Shown: positions 25,481-35,720 of the stretch, in pieces
How the letters are laid out: every line of letters starts with the position of its first letter
Numbering within the stretch: the first letter of the stretch is position 1
Assembly (NCBI GenBank): GCA_029204225.1
Contig: CM055100.1
Coordinates: 58,772,975 to 58,836,974, forward strand
Length of the DNA: 64,000 nt
From: Diphasiastrum complanatum
Taxonomy: Eukaryota; Streptophyta; Lycopodiopsida; Lycopodiales; Lycopodiaceae
Direction of reading: 5' to 3'
The notes under the pieces: model-generated
What the model was told of the DNA's origin: nothing
The model's database searches: none
The model's input: only the letters and a program-made list of their open reading frames with translations
Position numbers and translations under genes: made by a program

Positions 25481-26289
25481 TGTTGGAGGTATTCCCAACA
25501 AAGTGTAAATAAATAAAATCCTCCGATAAAATGTGTTGCGAGGGCATGGCATTCTGCGTGTATAAGCCCATGGCCCAATGAACACGCAATTGAAGTTGTA
25601 AATAAAATAAACTTGACTTGGGCCTTGTAAATTAAATAAAACTAGAGGCCCAATGTCATTTTTAAGCTTAGAGATCACCTTTTAGAGTTGGGTCCAAATT
25701 GGGACTCATATGAATCTTGTGATTTCTAATGTACTTTTTGTGGACCCTTGGATCAAGTTGGGTCCAAGATGAATGGTTAGGATCATTGTGAATATTAGCC
25801 AATAAGATTGAGGGGCAAGGGCCTTCCCCATTTTATAAAAAGACACCATTTGTACACTATTTCCATGCTTAATGAGAAGGAGGAAACTCTACCATTTTTG
25901 GAAGAGAAGCATCCTCATTTGCTATTCACTACTTGCTATTGCTCTTGGTTGTGTTTTCTATTGCTTTCTATTTTCATGTTTTATTGTTTGCCATAGTGAA
26001 TGTTTTTCCATTAGCAAGCATAAGGAGCATTTGAGCTAATCTCCACCCTCATTCTCTTTCTCTCTCTTTCTCTTCTCTTCTCAATCTCTTCTTCTCCATC
26101 CCTTCCCTTCAACCAGAACTATGCTGAATGTTAGTGTAGAGGAGTAGAGTTAAAGAGGAGTAGTATAGTGGTGAGTAGAGTCAAGGAAGAAAGTAGGAAA
26201 TTAACTAAAAGTAGCATCTATGCATAGTTAGGCACCTATCTAGTGATCTAACCTTTGTTGACAGGCGGAAGGGCTATACTACGAAAGAT
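25481..26289 (+). mobile_element. gypsyY terminal repeat, copy A
   Basis: About 809 bp starting TGTTGGAGGTATTCCCAACA, itself a near-palindrome, and ending at the shared word actacgaaagat. Homologous to copies B (32380-33195) and C (41204-42012). Carries a TATA box (ttttataaaa, 25831-25840) and a pyrimidine-rich stretch near 26045-26110, as in an LTR with its own promoter. A 62-codon frame (25808-25996) is present in all three copies but covers the promoter and has no motif, so I do not call it a gene. It abuts gypsyY protease sequence in inverted orientation. Confidence 0.8.
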
Positions 26290-27111
26290 AGGTCACTCCA
26301 TTGGATCACCTAGTTGTAGCGTTGCTTCAACTGATTCTTCTTATTCGCAGGTGTCTTGGGTGGTCCGATCCTTGAGACTTTCGCCATATCAGAGCTTTGT
26401 GGTGGTTGAGCTGGTACCTTCTTGGTTCTGTAACAATCTGGGTCCATGTGGTATAGGACTTGTTCATCAGTCAGCTCAATCTCCTTATTATAAGTTAGAG
26501 CATGTTGCCAAGGGACTAGATCATCGTCCACTAGGTTCTCAATCGGCTCCGCTGACAGCCATGCTACGTTTATCATATTTACTCCAAATGTGATTGGTGT
26601 GTCCATAGTGTAACATTTGGGTGAAGATGTACTCGGTTCAAGATCTAATTCATATTGACATGCCTGGCAGTAAATAGTTGCTAATGCATCCGTCCATCTC
26701 ATGACATCCCTCTATGAATGATAGTGACCTCCCTTGGCTGGCCTTGGGCGATCAATCGTATGATTTGTCATGGATGATCAGTCATCAGCTTTGGGTGCAA
26801 TAGGTTTCATCGCCCATGTGGCTGGTTCTACCTTTACAGCCTGTTCTCTGTCCTCAAAGGTGAGTTTTCTTGTATCCCAGTTGTGTACTACTTGCGTAGC
26901 CCTCAACCATGGTCTTCCCAGTAAAATACGGTATGCAGATGGAGATTCAGGTATATCCATGACCACAAAAGTAATCACATACTACATGCCTGCTATCTTT
27001 ATGGGAATATCAGCAACTACACCTTTTGGTTTCACACAGGATTGATCTGCTAGTTTGATGGCGAATCTGACTGGCTTCAATCCTTGTAATTCCCCATTTT
27101 TTGTACAAAGT
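26290..27111 (-). pseudogene. gypsyY protease and PR-RT linker, copy A
   Basis: Minus strand carries the C-terminal part of a Ty3/gypsy aspartic protease (SAYRILLGRPWLRATQVVHNWDT, 26778-26978) and the linker before RT (MRWTDALATI, NVAWLSAEPI, PPKTPANKKNQLKQRYN). It is nearly the same as 40382-41203. The catalytic DGGS segment lies upstream of this copy's boundary and is absent. An in-frame TAG before YVITFVVMD is shared with copy C, so it predates the duplication. It stops at the same base as copy C where the terminal repeat begins. Confidence 0.85.
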
Positions 27112-27623
27112 CTTTTGAATAGCAATACTTTGAACAATTTAGCATGAGCATCCAACAAGCCATTAAGAATGACTTGAATAAGCTCTCCTTCCTTAATGCT
27201 TTCATCTATGCAAGCTAACTCATCATTCAATGCTTTCATTCTCAAAACAAAGGTACTTGGACTTTCTTCATTCTTTTGCAAACAAGAACATATTTGCCTT
27301 CTAAGAGTCAACACTCTAGATGTAGACTTGGATTCATAAAGCTTCTTCAATGAATTCCAAGCTTCCAAAGATGATGTGCACTTACCAACTTCCTTGAAAA
27401 GTTCATTGGTAACATTCATCTTTATCATGTGTAGAGCCTTCTTGGCCCTCTTATCATACCTCAATTGATCTTGTTGTGTTGCTGGTCTCTCCTCCAAACC
27501 TACAACAATATCCAAAACATCATTCATCTCAAGAAGTGACTCCATCCTCACTTTCCATAATGAATAGTTACTTGATATAAGCCTATCATTGGCTTCCAAC
27601 ATGACTCCAATTGAGGTTGCCAT
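27112..27623 (-). pseudogene. copia1 gag 5' part, fused in frame to gypsyY protease
   Basis: A 213-codon frame (26982-27623) starts MATSIGVMLEANDRL and NYSLWKVRMESLL. It keeps the UBN2-type capsid domain over about 170 residues (RAKKALHMIKMNV, SLEAWNSLKKLYES, SRVLTLRRQICSC, LIQVILNGLL). At about residue 170 it passes without a stop into gypsyY protease (LQGLKPVRFAIKL). Gag would form the particle; a capsid-protease fusion across two superfamilies is a recombination scar. The missing gag end and pol of copia1 are on the plus strand from 42793. The ATG matches the other gag starts. Confidence 0.88.
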
Positions 27624-28193
27624 GTAGCAATGACCTGATCTTCTCTTTCAACCTGTTTCAATGCACAAAGAACTCATTTGAACAACAAAAAATGCTTTCA
27701 AAAGAAATCACCAAGATTTGAAACTATCTCAAAATTCTCTTCTAGCACTTATACCAAGCAAATCAACACATAGAATCATGGAATCTTGATCAACCTATGA
27801 TCTATCTTCAATCTAATGACTTTTTCCATTTCCTAAGATTGAAACACACTCAAATGAAGTCCAGCACCTCACTATCTAGAGATCCAATCAAAATTAGGGT
27901 CTTGACAAAATCACAAAAAATTGACTATTCCAATTCAACATGCAAATGCTAAAAATTTGATATGCATTCTATAAGACACCACTTAGGCTGATTCAATGAT
28001 TCAAAAATTGGCCAAATCCAGAATGTGAATTCAAAAATTAGAATTGATCAAGTATATTGACCTATATAGTGTTTTGATTTACAAAAGCAAAAAACTCGAT
28101 TTTGGTGTAGAATTCTCTCTAGCATGCTCTAGACTTGATATCTTCACCAAATCATTGATAGATCTGATTTCTCCTTCATAATCTAAAACACAA
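27624..28193 (-). other. copia1 leader region
   Basis: About 570 bp of untranslated DNA between the primer site and gag, without coding motifs. Confidence 0.6.
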
Positions 28194-28205
28194 GCTCTGA
28201 TACCA
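28194..28205 (-). promoter_or_regulatory. Primer binding site, tRNA-iMet (copia1)
   Basis: Minus strand TGGTATCAGAGC directly abuts the LTR1 end, with no spacer. Initiator tRNA-Met priming is typical of Ty1/copia. Confidence 0.95.
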
Positions 28206-28844
28206 TGTGAAAGATTTCAGATCCTAAAGATCCAATCTACTTGAATGATCTCTGATTAGAAAGAGAAATATACTACCAATCTCACGAATGTAGAAAAATC
28301 AGCATCTACATACAAAATGAGATGCAAACACCAATAGAACTTGATCAAACTTGAATGAAATGATAAAGTACTATTGCTGTCTATACAAAACCAGCAAGCT
28401 ACTGTATTTCACACGTGTGGATCCAAAAATAGTAAATATAGATCATCATACACATAGAATTGCAAGCAATCACCAAGATAGTGCACCAAGGATAGTAGAA
28501 CCCAAGAGGACCATGTATAAGCATGAAATGAGATAGAGAAGAGAGAAGATAGCTCTCTCCACGAGTTACATCCTTTTATAATAGGTCCAAACCCTATTTG
28601 GCCACTTGGCTTTCTCACCAAAATGCTAACCCTACTAATTTTGGGTCTAGATTCACTATTCAAATTTGAATCTACTCAAACTTGCATTCTAACTTTCTCA
28701 CACTTTCAAAAAGTGTTTATTCAAATGAAATTTAGACTGATGAACTTTGAAAAGTCAACCTCTAAGTATAAAACAAGTTTTGGCCTCAATATGCCAAATA
28801 TGAAAATATAGCAAAATGTGATGAAACTAGTTGAATCTTTCACA
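28206..28844 (-). mobile_element. copia1 5' LTR (LTR1)
   Basis: 639-bp LTR on the minus strand, TGTGAAAGATT...TTTCACA. The plus-strand 3' LTR at 46171-46808 matches along its length with scattered substitutions. The flanking 5 bp (28845-28849, gttca on plus, tgaac on minus) are the same as the 5 bp after the 3' LTR. The two LTRs thus bracket one insertion even though they now point in opposite directions. Confidence 0.93.
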
Positions 28845-28849
28845 GTTCA

Positions 28850-29207
28850 TTCGTGCTACTATAATAACATTTCACTTGTAGAATGCTTTTCATTCAATTC
28901 AACAGAGGAAGATTGTTATTCAAAAAATTACCATCATCACACACACAACAAAAGTAATACTGGTTATTTGTAAAATGTTTGTTTGACAACCATAATAACA
29001 CCCGACTTCATTTCATTTAAATAAGTCAGAACTGTATCAATAAATCAGCTTTTAAGTGCCATCCTCCTGGGGTTTGACATTAAATACTACACAAATTTTT
29101 CATTTCTATGTTGGTATATCACAACATATGCCAATTTTGGTGCCATTGCTGAGGATAGCCAAATAAAGTTGATACCAAACTGACAACTCCATGTCCATTC
29201 TTAGTGC
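28850..29207 (+). other. gypsyX 5' end with PBS-like site
   Basis: The plus strand reads TTTGGTGCCATTGCTGAGGA around 29137-29155. This resembles the TTTGGCGCCGTTGCCGGGGA sequence that follows the 5' LTR in many plant gypsy elements. DNA before it (about 28914-29126, TGTTATTC...CACAACA) may be a short or truncated LTR. Part of 28850-28985 is open in the reading direction of gypsyZ and may be its displaced 3' end. The start codon for gypsyX gag is unclear. Confidence 0.5.
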
Positions 29208-30170
29208 ATGTTAGAGAGAGCTTCCAGACTTGAAAGATATCGGAAACTTCGAGAAGAGTTTTTCAAAAGACTTGAGGACTTTTTTCAAAGAGGAGAATCA
29301 AATTTTGTAAAGAAACTTTCTTTGATAATCTTCTTAATCTTGTTAGTTTACCTGAAATATTGCATCCTGAAGTTTCTGCTGCAGCTGAACCAGGTTCTGA
29401 AGTTGTAAGTCCAGTTCCTGATCTTGATCCTAATCCAAATCTAGAATCTGATCTAGAATCAGAACCTGAGTCTGATTCAAATCCAGATTCTGAACTAGAA
29501 CTAGAGCCGATTATGGAAGGCCCTGCTCCCCGTTTCACTTCAATCTCGATGATCAAATACGATTATTTTAAAAGAGCATCTTCAGATGATGCTGACAGTT
29601 ATGTTTCACAATTCGAGTCAATTGCCAACTCGAACAACAAAGGTGCTGATGCTGACAAGCTATGAATCTTTCCTGGTCTTCTGAGAAAGCAAGCATGCAT
29701 ATGGTACAGCCAAGTTGAACCAAGACGTGTGGCTACCTGGTTACTATTGAAAGATGTGTTTTTAAACCAGTTCAGAAAAATTGGTTATTCATCTTGAGTT
29801 AACAAACAACTTAACAATGTGCAAAATAAGAGTATAGAATCTCTTCGAAGGTATACACGAAAAGTAAAGAATCTAATTGGAAAACTACGGGAGAGTATCT
29901 TGTCGAAACTCAAGTCGAGTGGTTTTTGGTAGGTTTACAACCAAAAGTTGATCGATATTGCAAACAAGGAGATATGACTTCTTTATCAGCAGTCATACAA
30001 GCGTTGAGAACTATGAGACTTCCAAGTTAGTACACAAAAGACGTTCCACCAGACGAACTCAAAAGTCTAAGCATGACTTCAGCGACAGTGAAGACGAATC
30101 TAAATCTGAATTTAGTCCAAGTTCTTTCAGTTTTGAATCTGATTCTAGTAATTCATCAGACACATAAATT
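29208..30170 (+). pseudogene. gypsyX gag (matrix/capsid) relic
   Basis: Plus-strand frames carry an acidic Glu/Asp/Ser/Pro-rich N-terminal segment (29360-29520). A Retrotrans_gag-like capsid follows (YDYFKRASSDDADSYVSQFES, then FPGLLRKQACIWYSQVEP and WLLLKDVFLNQFRKIGY up to about 29790, and RRYTRKVKNLIGKL to about 29885). Gag packages genomic RNA into particles. Stops at about 29663, 29798 and 29931 and later frameshifts prevent translation as one protein. A Ser/Asp-rich region at 29958-30167 ends the capsid part. Confidence 0.8.
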
Positions 30171-30278
30171 GATGATGCAAATCGAAGAAAGAAACAAAAG
30201 TCCAAACAAAAATAAGATAGCAAAAGTATTGAGGACAAGGCTGCAACCTCTAAAGTTGAAAAGCTTTGCAGAAGTAAT

Positions 30279-30923
30279 ATGGCTGATCTTAATAAGAAGT
30301 TCAATGATCTGAAAGTTCAAATTTTAGAAGTGGCAGACAAAAGATCGAAAGCTTCTTCTTCGAACTCAGGACTATGGTGTACAAAATGCGGTACATCTGG
30401 ACATTCTCAAGAAGACTGCAAATCTGTGAACGTAAAGTATGTTGAAGATCTTTTTCAGGAAGTGCTCTTTATATTTTAAGATGATGCGACTACTAATTAC
30501 GTTCAGGGTACCACAAGCCACCAATATTTTGACTGTCCACAACTGTAGAAGCCGCAACCAAAGTACCAGTATGTAGCTACACCTGTTGTTGTTGTTGATA
30601 CAAAAGTAAAACCTTCGACAGATGTTGTTGTGCAGATGATTGATGTCGTTGAAGACAAATCAATGAAGACAATTGACCATTCCTGGCCAAACAATGTCAA
30701 AAAGTTATTCAAAGTTACCACGAGAAGCAAAAGCTCCTCGAAACCTGACTCAAAAGTTTCTTCAAAGAATCGGAGAAATTTCTCGAAGAAGAAATCTTTG
30801 GACAAATCTATTTCGAAAAAAGATCTTAAAAAAGCCCATCCTGACTATGATCGTGATGAAACCAAACTATTTTCGAAGGATATTTCTGCAAAAGCTAAAG
30901 AGATTATCAATTCTGAATTTTAG
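30279..30923 (+). pseudogene. gypsyX nucleocapsid region (CCHC knuckle)
   Basis: Frame 30279-30479 has a CCHC zinc knuckle CTKCGTSGHSQEDC (C-x2-C-x4-H-x4-C), which binds element RNA in gag-derived nucleocapsid. Frame 30630-30923 continues in the same register with a Lys/Ser-rich basic stretch (TRSKSSSKPDSK, KNRRNFSKKKSL). One or more stops separate the two blocks. No other element in the window has this basic linker. Confidence 0.8.
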
Positions 30924-31099
30924 ACAGCTTCTATAGAGAAGAAAGTCACATTCGAGAAAGGGGACGTTGAAATCACGAAGACCAAACTTTTTGATGCCAC
31001 GATTGACAAGCCTATTTCAAAAGCAAAGACGAAAGACTATGACATTGTAACTGATATTGGCTCTCTTCATCCTAATATAACTTTCGAACAATTGTTGGC

Positions 31100-32055
31100 A
31101 AACAACACTTTTTTTCGAAAATAGTTAAAAGGTCTCTTCGTCCCTAAGAAGAAGAAACAAATTTCTCTACCAGATGTTGGTGTCTTATCTATTGATCTGG
31201 GAGACCTCGACGCACCAGAAATCGATGTTACTATTACTGGATGCCTAATTGAAAATGTGCCGATTGACTCAGGTTTGAGTGTGATATTATAACTGAAGAC
31301 ACCACACATGCCTTAGGTTTGACTAACATTCAACCAACTCAACGAAATATCAAGTTGGCTGATTCAGCACGAAGAAAACCTGTTGGCGAACTAAAATACG
31401 TGACTGTATATATTCAAGCCAAGCCTTTTACGATGAACTTTATTGTTATCAAACCACTTGGTTTGTCTTCTTACCCTTTTTAATTGGATGACCTTGGCTT
31501 TATCAGTCCAATGCAAGTGTACATTGGAAGTCCAGAGAACCAAGATTCCAAATTGGTAAGACTAATAATCGTGGAAAGCTAGCGAAACAAATTATTACCT
31601 GGAGTTGTGATCGATATGAAGGCGAAATCCTATGTCCGACACTAGTTTTATTTTTTAAGATTCTTTTTATGCCCTTAATATTTTCTCTAATGCATCATAC
31701 ATCGAACTTAATTATTTCGAATGCTATGAGAATAATGATTTATCGGATGACAAAGAAGAATTCTTCGATGTCTGCAATGCAGAAGCTGATATATCTAATG
31801 AATCAAAAATTGCAAACAAGAATTCTGAAGATTCTAATGAAGATACTGATGACGAATCTGACGAATCCGAACAAGAATTTAGAAATAGGAACCAGAATGA
31901 TGACAGGAATAAATCTATGGAGACAGCCATGCGCAAAATTCATGGCCATACCAAGGCCAGTATAATGGAAGGTATCATTTTACCTGATTCAACAGAGCTA
32001 ATTGAACTTGCAGAATAGTACCCTGGAGTTGCTGCTAGTCATGCAAGGGTTAATT
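31100..32055 (+). pseudogene. gypsyX protease and acidic linker
   Basis: Around 31165-31290 the plus strand spells a retropepsin-like start (SIDLGDLDAPEIDVTITG, then VPIDSGLSVIL), where DSG is the catalytic triad of the aspartic protease. Frame-shifted remains continue to about 31560. A very acidic linker at 31770-31905 (DTDDESDESEQEF) follows, as often seen between PR and RT. The coding trace ends at about 32050. The RT-RH-IN part expected next is found inverted at 35112-37290. Confidence 0.7.
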
Positions 32056-32379
32056 CCCATTGATTCTGGAGATATAAAAATCTGATGAGTTTTTTTTTTT
32101 GTTTTTTTCCCTCCAAAATGCAGATTGGTGTGTTTTTTTGAGTTTTTTGGATGATTGGTTTGGGTTTCAAGCCCTTAGAGATTGTTCAGGGCCTCCTCTA
32201 CCCTCTCACACCTCCTCTGCTAGCTGTGAACAGTCCAAACACAAAAAAATATAGAAAACTAACTCTAAACTCCCAAAAATCTACCTAAACTACTCTAAAA
32301 AACATGAAGATAGCTAAAATGCAACTAAACTAGTTAGTGGAAACCTATCCTCGCCAACGACGCCACTATGGGGTCGAAG
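32056..32379 (-). other. gypsyY 5' leader with PBS-like site
   Basis: Minus strand at 32346-32365 reads TGGCGTCGTTGGCGAGGATA, close to the plant gypsy primer-site consensus TGGCGCCGTTGCCGGGGA, about 14 nt after the end of terminal repeat B. Non-coding leader follows to about 32060, where orientation changes to gypsyX on the plus strand. I infer that the leader resumes at about 37291 on the other side of an inversion. Confidence 0.6.
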
Positions 32380-33195
32380 ATCTTTCGTAGTATAGCCCTT
32401 CCGCCTGTCAACAAATATGTTAAGCACCTATCACTAGATAGGTGCTTAACTATGCATAGATGCTACTTTTACTTAATTTCCTACTTTCTCCCTTAACTCT
32501 ACTCACCACTATACTACTCCTCTTTAACTCTACTCCTCTACACTAACATTCAGCATAGTTTTGGTTGAAGGGAAGGGATGGAGAAGAAGAGATTGAGAAG
32601 AGAAGAGAAAGAGAGAGAAAGAGAGTGAGGGTGGAGGTTAGCTCAAATGCTCCTTATGCTTGCTAATGGAAAAACATTCACTATGGCAAACAATAAAACA
32701 TGGAAATAGAAAGCAATAGAAAATACAACCAAGAGCAATAGCAAGTAGTGAATAGCAAATGAGGATGCTTCTCTTCCAAAAATGGTAGAGTTTTCTCCTT
32801 CTCATTAAGCATGGAAATAGTGTACAAATGGTGCCTTTTTATAAAATAAGGAAGGCCCTTGCCCCTCAATCTTATTGGCTAATATTCACAATGATCCTAA
32901 CCATTTATCTTGGACCCAACTTGATCCAAGGGTCCACAAAAAGTACATTAGAAATCACAAGATTCATGTAAGTCCCAATTTGGACCCAACTCTAAAACGT
33001 GATCTCTAAGTTAAAAAATGACATTGGGCCTCTAGTTTATTTTAATTACAAGGCCCAAGTCAAGTTTATTTTATTTACAACTTCAATTGCGTGCTCATTG
33101 GGCCATGGGCTTATACACTTAGGATGCCATGCCCTCGCAACACATTTTATTGGAGGATTATATTTATTTACACTTTGTTGGGAATACTCTCAACA
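32380..33195 (-). mobile_element. gypsyY terminal repeat, copy B (5' LTR)
   Basis: 816 bp on the minus strand, TGTTGAGAGTATTCCCAACA...actacgaaagat, homologous to copies A and C. The PBS-like site downstream shows that it acted as a 5' LTR. It is flanked on its outer side by TAGGC (33196-33200; GCCTA on minus), matching the base duplicate outside copy C. It sits inside copia2, just after the pol words RSNLGL. Unlike A and C it holds a perfect hairpin at 32419-32450. Confidence 0.82.
32419..32450. repeat. Perfect 14-bp hairpin in terminal repeat B
   Basis: Arms GTTAAGCACCTATC and GATAGGTGCTTAAC are exactly complementary around a 4-nt loop. In copies A and C the corresponding DNA (ggttagatcactagataggtgcctaac) pairs only partly. 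It lies near the inner end of the LTR. Confidence 0.9.
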
Positions 33196-35111
33196 TAGGC
33201 CAAGGTTAGACCTCATCTTCATAAATACATTCTTGAGTAGAGGCTTGGTGAGAAGATTTGCAACACAATCTGAAGATGAAACATGCTCCAATGAGATCTC
33301 TCTCCCAATGACTTTTTCTCTTACAAAATGATGAGCCACTTCAATATGCTTGCTCCTTGCATGAAAGACTAGATTATTTGCAAGAGCCTGAGCAGAAATG
33401 TTATCATTCTTGATAATTGGTAAATCTTCATCTGCATAACACTTTAGCTCCAAAAGTAGCCTTTTGATCCATAAATCCTCCTTTGTTGTGGTTGTAAGAG
33501 ATTTGTATTCAGCTTCATAGGATGATAAGGAAATAGTTGCCTGCTTCTTTGATAGCCAAGAAATCAAATTTCCTCCAAGAAATATAGTGTAAGCACTTGT
33601 GGATTTTCTATCCAACCTGTCTCCTGCAAAATCTGAATCTGAAAAAGCAATCAAAGTTAGATCTTCTCCTTCATAGAATAGTCCATAATCCAAGGTAGAA
33701 GATATATACCTCAAGACTCTTTTAGCCAACTTCAAATGATATAACTTTGGATCCTGCATGTGTTGACTTAGCTTATGAACACAAAAGCTTAGATCAGGTC
33801 TAGTCACTGTTAACCAAATAAGTGAGCCAATAAGGCTCCTATAAAGAGTGATGTCCTCAAAGGATTTTTCATCATCTCTAATAGAAACTTTTACAGTGTG
33901 TTCCATAGGTGTATCTATGTCTTTACAGTTCTCCATGTGGAATTTCCTGAGCATGGAAAGTGCATATCTACTTTGGCTTATAAATGCATGACCTTTCCAA
34001 AAATCTATTTCAAGGCCTAAAATATAGTGAAGAACTCCTAAGTATTGCATCTTAAACTCAGTACCAAGTGCATGCTTAGTTTCTTCAACTAACTTCTCAT
34101 TGTTTTCACAAAGAATGATATCATGTACATAGATGAGAAGAATAATTACAAAGTTATCTGCAAACTTATAATACAGAGAAGGGTCATATTCACTTAGACA
34201 AAATCCGAGTGATATGAGATAGGAATTGAGCCTTGCATACCAAGACCTTGGTGTCTGTTTCAGTCCATACAGACTTTTGAACAAAAGACAAACTTTTGAT
34301 TCATCACCTTCCTTCACAAAATCTGGAGGCTGCTCCATATAAATCTCCTGGTCAAGGTAACCATTGAGAAATGCATTAGAAACATCAAGTTGGAACATAC
34401 TCCATTTGTGAAAACATGCAAGAGAGATGAGTATTCGAATTGTTACCATCTTTGCAACTGGTGCAAAGGTATCTTCATAGTCAAGACCTTTGATCTGTGA
34501 GTAGCCTTTGGCACAAAGTTTTGCTTTATACTTATTGATAGATCCATCACAATTATACTTGATTCTGAATAGCCACTTACATCCAATCACATGCATGTTG
34601 TTTGGTGGCTCCACAAGCTCCCATGTGTTATTTGACATCAAGGCTTCAAATTCTTGGGTCATTGCTTCAACCCACTCCTTGGATTGAAAAGCTTCTTGGA
34701 CATCCTTAGGCTCTTCATCTGATATAAAAAGTGCATGATAGAAAGTTTCACCTTTCACTTGCCTTCCTTCTTCATCATAAATGAGCCTCCTTGGCTCAGA
34801 TCTTGCTCATGTAGATCTTTTGGCTATGGTAGCTTGCATTTGCTCTTCCTCAAGCCTCGGCCTCACCTCTTCTTGAACAACATCAATATTGATGGTTGAT
34901 CATGCACGAGTCTCCTTGATCTGTGCATCATCCAAGTTAAATTTCTGATCTTCATGGAAGATCACATCTCTACTAACAACATTTTTGTCAGTAGAGGGCA
35001 AATAAATCTTGTATGCTTTTTTAGTGGATGCGTATCCTACAAAAATTCCTTTTACTGCACTAGGATCTTCCTTCTTCCTAGTTTCTAGAGGCACATGCAC
35101 AAAGCATACAC
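33190..35111 (-). pseudogene. copia2 pol: integrase C-terminus, RT and RNase H
   Basis: A 522-codon frame (33190-34758) holds a full-length copia RT and RNase H. RT copies element RNA into DNA and RNase H removes the template. Visible RT motifs: WKWLFRIK-type start (CKWLFRIKYN), KGYSQIKGLDYEDTFAPVAK, QLDVSNAFLNG, SLYGLKQTPRSWY. The catalytic box reads IYVHDII near residue 212 where YVDD is expected, so the first catalytic Asp is His and RT should be inactive. RNase H has FSDSDFAGD, SSYEAEYKSL and HARSKHIEVAHHFVRE. In the same register the frame continues upstream to 35111 through two TGA codons. Its stop codon lies inside the gypsyY repeat inserted after RSNLGL. Confidence 0.92.
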
Positions 35112-35720
35112 AATGTGCAATAGTGATCTTATTTAGGATCTTGCATAATATTCCATTTGCTCTCTCAGTCAATCCATTGGCTTTCGAATTATAAGGGGTT
35201 GTCTTTCTGTGTTTGATTAGAAAATAGTTTGTCAGCAGTCGTATTGTATCGTTTAGAAAATGAGTACCACGACCACTGACTACAAGAGGACAACCATAAC
35301 GTGTGATTAGAGATTTGAATATGAAAGTTGTGACAGTTTTCGCATCGTTTTGTTTCGTTGCTTTAGCTTCCACATTCTTTGTTGCATAATCCGTCGCAAC
35401 CAAAATATATCGACACCTAGTGTGTCAGGTCATTGGCTTGATTGGAGAGACAAAGTCAATCCCCCACTTTTCAAATGGTGCAAGTGGTATGATTGGCATC
35501 AACGGCCAATTCATAGCTTTCGTTGGTCTACCATATCTCTGGCATGGATCACAAGATCGAATATAATTAGAGACATTCTTAAACATTGTAGCACCATTAT
35601 TTGGCGGTCAATATCTTACTAATAGTGTTCTTCATGGCGAAATGTCCACCGACATCTTCTGAATGTAAGGATCGAATACCCTTTGGAATATCTTCAGCTT
35701 CAAGACACCTTCTTAACTAA
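35112..35720 (-). pseudogene. gypsyX integrase, fused in frame to copia2 integrase tail
   Basis: In the frame 34900-35403, residues 1-97 are a Ty3/gypsy integrase core, followed without a stop by copia integrase C-terminal words (CVCFVHVPLETRKK, IFVGYASTKKAYKIYLP). Core motifs are VATDYATK (first Asp), SGRGTHF where SDRGTHF is expected (second Asp changed to Gly) and NGLTERAN (Glu). Integrase joins element ends to target DNA; this one lacks a catalytic residue. The join at about 35112 marks where copia2 was inserted or recombined into gypsyX. Confidence 0.85.

Noticed and set aside
25808-25996. 62-codon frame conserved in three places (also 32681-32869 and 41497-41685)
   Set aside because: It lies over the promoter of the gypsyY terminal repeat and is shared because the repeat is shared. 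No coding signature.
32380-33195. Terminal repeat B as the native 3' LTR of copia2
   Set aside because: It follows copia2 pol directly, but the native copia2 tail, polypurine tract and LTR2 are found elsewhere behind the matching GCCTA, and a gypsy-type PBS follows this repeat.
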